From contig CBDDCD010000001.1 in the NCBI GenBank assembly GCA_965226025.1, positions 124,001 through 188,000 of the forward strand: a stretch of DNA of 64,000 nucleotides, given 5' to 3'. The notes beneath the pieces were generated by a model, which did not search any database, had not been told where the DNA came from, and worked only from the letters and a program-made list of their open reading frames with translations. This DNA is from Moanibacter sp965226025 (GTDB lineage: Bacteria; Verrucomicrobiota; Verrucomicrobiia; Opitutales; UBA2987). Below are positions 61,688 to 64,000 of the stretch, piece after piece. Positions within the stretch are counted from its first letter, which is position 1; each line of letters starts with the position of its first letter. The position numbers and the translations under genes are program-made.

Positions 61688-61843
61688 ACGAACTTTCGTA
61701 CTTGCAGAGCAATCGAAGCACAAAGTTCAGAACTCGCTATTATGCGGGTTGTCGGGGTGGGTAGAATCGCAAGTAGAATTCCCGACTTTTAACGAGAGAA
61801 AGAAAACGGTAGGCTTCTCCTTCGAAGAACTAATTCGAAGAAA

Positions 61844-64000
61844 ATGGAGAAACCTACCGAGCAAGAAGAGTCCTGCCAACAATGCCTCCTTGGGGTAGAC
61901 AAGCGTAATCCCTGCCTGACGGTCTATCGGGACCTGAGCAAAGGCCAATTGCAGGTCTATTACGGCCATGAGCTATTGGAAGTGGTGGGGGACGATCGCG
62001 AGCAGGTTGGATTCAAGATTCTGGTGGGACGGCTCTATAATGCGGGGTTGAAGATAGGGTGCTTACAGAGACAATTTGAGGTTGACCCCAAGACGATGAA
62101 GCGGTGGGGCGAGGCCCTGCAAAGTGGCGATGCCGAAACCCTGGGCCGGGTGTTGGCGGGGCGCCGGTGGCATCGCAAATTGACCCGGGAAATACGGAGT
62201 TTTGTGCGGGTGCGCTTTTTTGAGATCTATGAGCAGAGCCGGTACGCTTACAGCAAGAAGATACGCGGTGAGATCGAGGAGGTGTTCGCAGTCAGCCTCA
62301 GTGGGGAAACCCTGCGCCCTTTGTTTAAGGAGCTCAAAGAGGCCTTGGCCAAGGAGGCCGAGCAGAGGAGGGGGCAAAATCGGGAGACTGCCTGGGATTC
62401 TCCCAAGGGTTCACCCTTGCAGGCAGAGCAGGAGCAAGCAGAAAACAAGGCCGAAGGCGAAGAGGAGAATCGCAAGGAGTCTCCCGATTTTACCACGGGC
62501 AGTTCCGAATCGGTGCAGTGGTGTCGACATTTAGGGGTGCTGGTATTCAGTGAAGGGCTCGGGCAAGTGGCTCAGATAGATGGCGAAGAGGGCTGGCTTT
62601 TGAAGCAATGGCTGGCCTGCGCGCTGTTGGCCGCGGTGAATATCGAGCAGAGCAAACTGCTCGATCTGGAAGACCTGCAAAAGCTCATCGGGCGAGTCCT
62701 CTATACGCCCCATCTGCAACGCCAAAGGCTCAGCGCCCTGGCCCATGAAGCGCTTTTAAGAGCGATCCTCAGGGTGAACGCGAGGAACCTGAATGCTTCT
62801 TGTGAGCAGAGCTTTTATTATGATCCGCACACCAAACATTACACCGGCATGAGCAAGCTCCTGGCGGGCTGGTGTCCCACCATCCGTTTGGCCGACAAAG
62901 CGCTTCACAGCGATTTTATTCATACCCTGAAGGGCTCTCCGGTCTATTTTGCCAGCACCGACAACTACGAGGATATAAGGAAACGGTTTATCCCCAACTG
63001 CGAAGCGATGCTCGAATTGGTAGAGGTGCCTGCGGATAAGAAGGTGAGCATTTACGTGGACCGGGCGATCGCCGCGGACTGGTTTTACGAAGCCATCCTG
63101 GAGCATCCTCAACTCGAAATCATCACCTGGGAAAAAGGTTTCAAGGCCAGCCCCTGCAACGGATCGACGGACAACTGCGCCTGCTGCGCCCCAGAAACCA
63201 TGCCGAAGATCTCCAGGAGTATTATCTTTGCTATCAGCGGGGCCCGTGGAAAAAGAATCCTCATCTTACCCAATGGGTGGTGGAAGCGACCAATCCCAGA
63301 AATCAAACCATTACGGTGAGCATCTTAGGGACCGACCCAAAAGCCCCCGATGAAGCAGTCCTCAAAGGGATGTTCAGTCGCTGGATTCAGGAGAATGATT
63401 TCAAATACCTCGATAAGCACTTTGGGATTAATCAGATCACCTCTTATCGCACCATCCACTACCAGCGCTTAGCCCAACACCTTGAGGATAGGCAGGAGAA
63501 AAGCGGTGCCGCTAAAGCACTCCTGAAGCAGAAAACCCAATCCACCGAAGCATTGAAAAGACTGCTCCTGGCCGAACATGCCCATCCGGGCCAAAGCACC
63601 TCAAGGAGCGCCATGATCGCTCGCCTCGATCACAAGCTCAATGCCCTCCAACTCGAAGGGGAGCAAATCGAGACCGAATGCTCGCGCCTGGAGCGACTCA
63701 TTGAGCAGAACTATGTCCGCCTGGACACCTCCAACAAATCCATCATGGATGCCTTGAAAATCCTCGCCCGCAATAGTTTCTACAAGCAGTTTGAACCCTT
63801 TAAAGAAGGCTACGACAACTATCGTGACGACCACGATCTGTTTCGCAATCTGACTCACTGCGACGGCGCCCTCATAGAGAGGGGCGCAACCGTCGAAGCG
63901 CATCTATTCCCAACCGCAAACTATTCCCCTCATTTGCAGCAAGTCGTGATTGAGTACCTCCAGACTCTCAACCAGAACCCGCTCCTGATGCCCGACCGCT
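61844..64000 (+). pseudogene. Large transposase-like gene, frameshifted and 3' partial
   Basis: The first frame (61844-63319) reads a helix-turn-helix type start (FKILVGRLYNAGLKIGCLQR, DPKTMKRWGEAL), then a catalytic-type region with GQVAQIDGEEGW, STDNYEDIRKRF and SIYVDRAIAADWF. Near 63145 the protein pattern moves to another frame: after ITWEKGFK the continuing sequence is QPLQRIDGQLRLLRPRNHAE...GPWKKNPHLTQW, then open to the window end. One frame break therefore splits the gene; programmed shifting cannot be excluded. About 717 residues are visible without the end. I know similar large transposase-like genes from this group but cannot give a family. Confidence 0.65.

Noticed and set aside
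1..64000. CRISPR arrays, tRNA and rRNA genes
   Set aside because: Scanned for regular direct repeats, cloverleaf-like CCA-adjacent segments and rRNA words; none seen.

Overview
The window looks like chromosomal DNA of a free-living or host-associated heterotroph of the Planctomycetes-Verrucomicrobia group, most likely Verrucomicrobiota (moderate confidence). The support is indirect. Two secreted proteins end in PEP-CTERM sorting signals. There are three phytanoyl-CoA-dioxygenase-like genes, two M81 (MlrC-type) peptidases and four enolase-superfamily genes. The intergenic space is littered with hairpin repeats of kinds I associate with that group. No rRNA, tRNA, CRISPR array or single-copy phylogenetic marker was seen, so the assignment rests on gene content.

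Layout. 1-6.6 kb: partial GNAT acetyltransferase, a heterodimeric ABC exporter pair, a cupin and a thiamine-diphosphate enzyme. 6.7-16 kb: an insertion-damaged stretch holding three nearly identical copies of one 1.8-kb IS. Copy 1 cuts a methyltransferase, copy 2 cuts a Rieske ferredoxin gene (partner of an amidohydrolase), and copy 3 cuts a ~99-bp miniature element; a VapBC-type pair sits between copies 2 and 3. 16-21.4 kb: Ldh-type dehydrogenase, M81 peptidase, isochorismatase-like hydrolase, PEP-CTERM metalloprotease. 21.7-27.6 kb: a DprA gene behind a RecQ-phosphoribosyltransferase fusion, a secreted VWA protein with a threefold repeat, and MutT. 27.8-33 kb: an IS630 element, two PhyH genes (one fused to a Nudix-like tail), a 46-bp perfect palindrome beside a PIN-toxin remnant, and a lectin-like protein. 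33-48.9 kb: small-molecule metabolism (acyl-CoA ligase and ketopantoate-reductase-like gene, split transketolase with a broken first subunit, second M81 peptidase, amidase, MFS carrier, sugar isomerase, B12-radical SAM enzyme with a small membrane partner, rhamnonate-dehydratase-like enzyme with an esterase). 49-64 kb: a KefB-like antiporter with RCK domains, a third PhyH, three more enolase-superfamily genes (one deleted internally), an IS110 element, a DUF2089/pentapeptide-like pair, SDR, and a frameshifted large transposase running off the end.

The metabolic genes fit scavenging of sugar acids, dipeptides and carboxylates: import (MFS), hydrolysis (amidase, M81, isochorismatase-like, esterase), dehydration or epimerisation (enolase superfamily) and oxidation (Ldh, SDR, PhyH). 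Substrates are inferred only at family level.

The most unusual signals are: (i) a family of ~99-bp elements bounded by the inverted motif TAGGAATCTGTCGG, several of which supply the stop codon of the gene they abut; (ii) the recQ-PRTase/dprA cassette; (iii) the PhyH-Nudix-like fusion; and (iv) the structured leader of the IS110 element, a candidate guide RNA.
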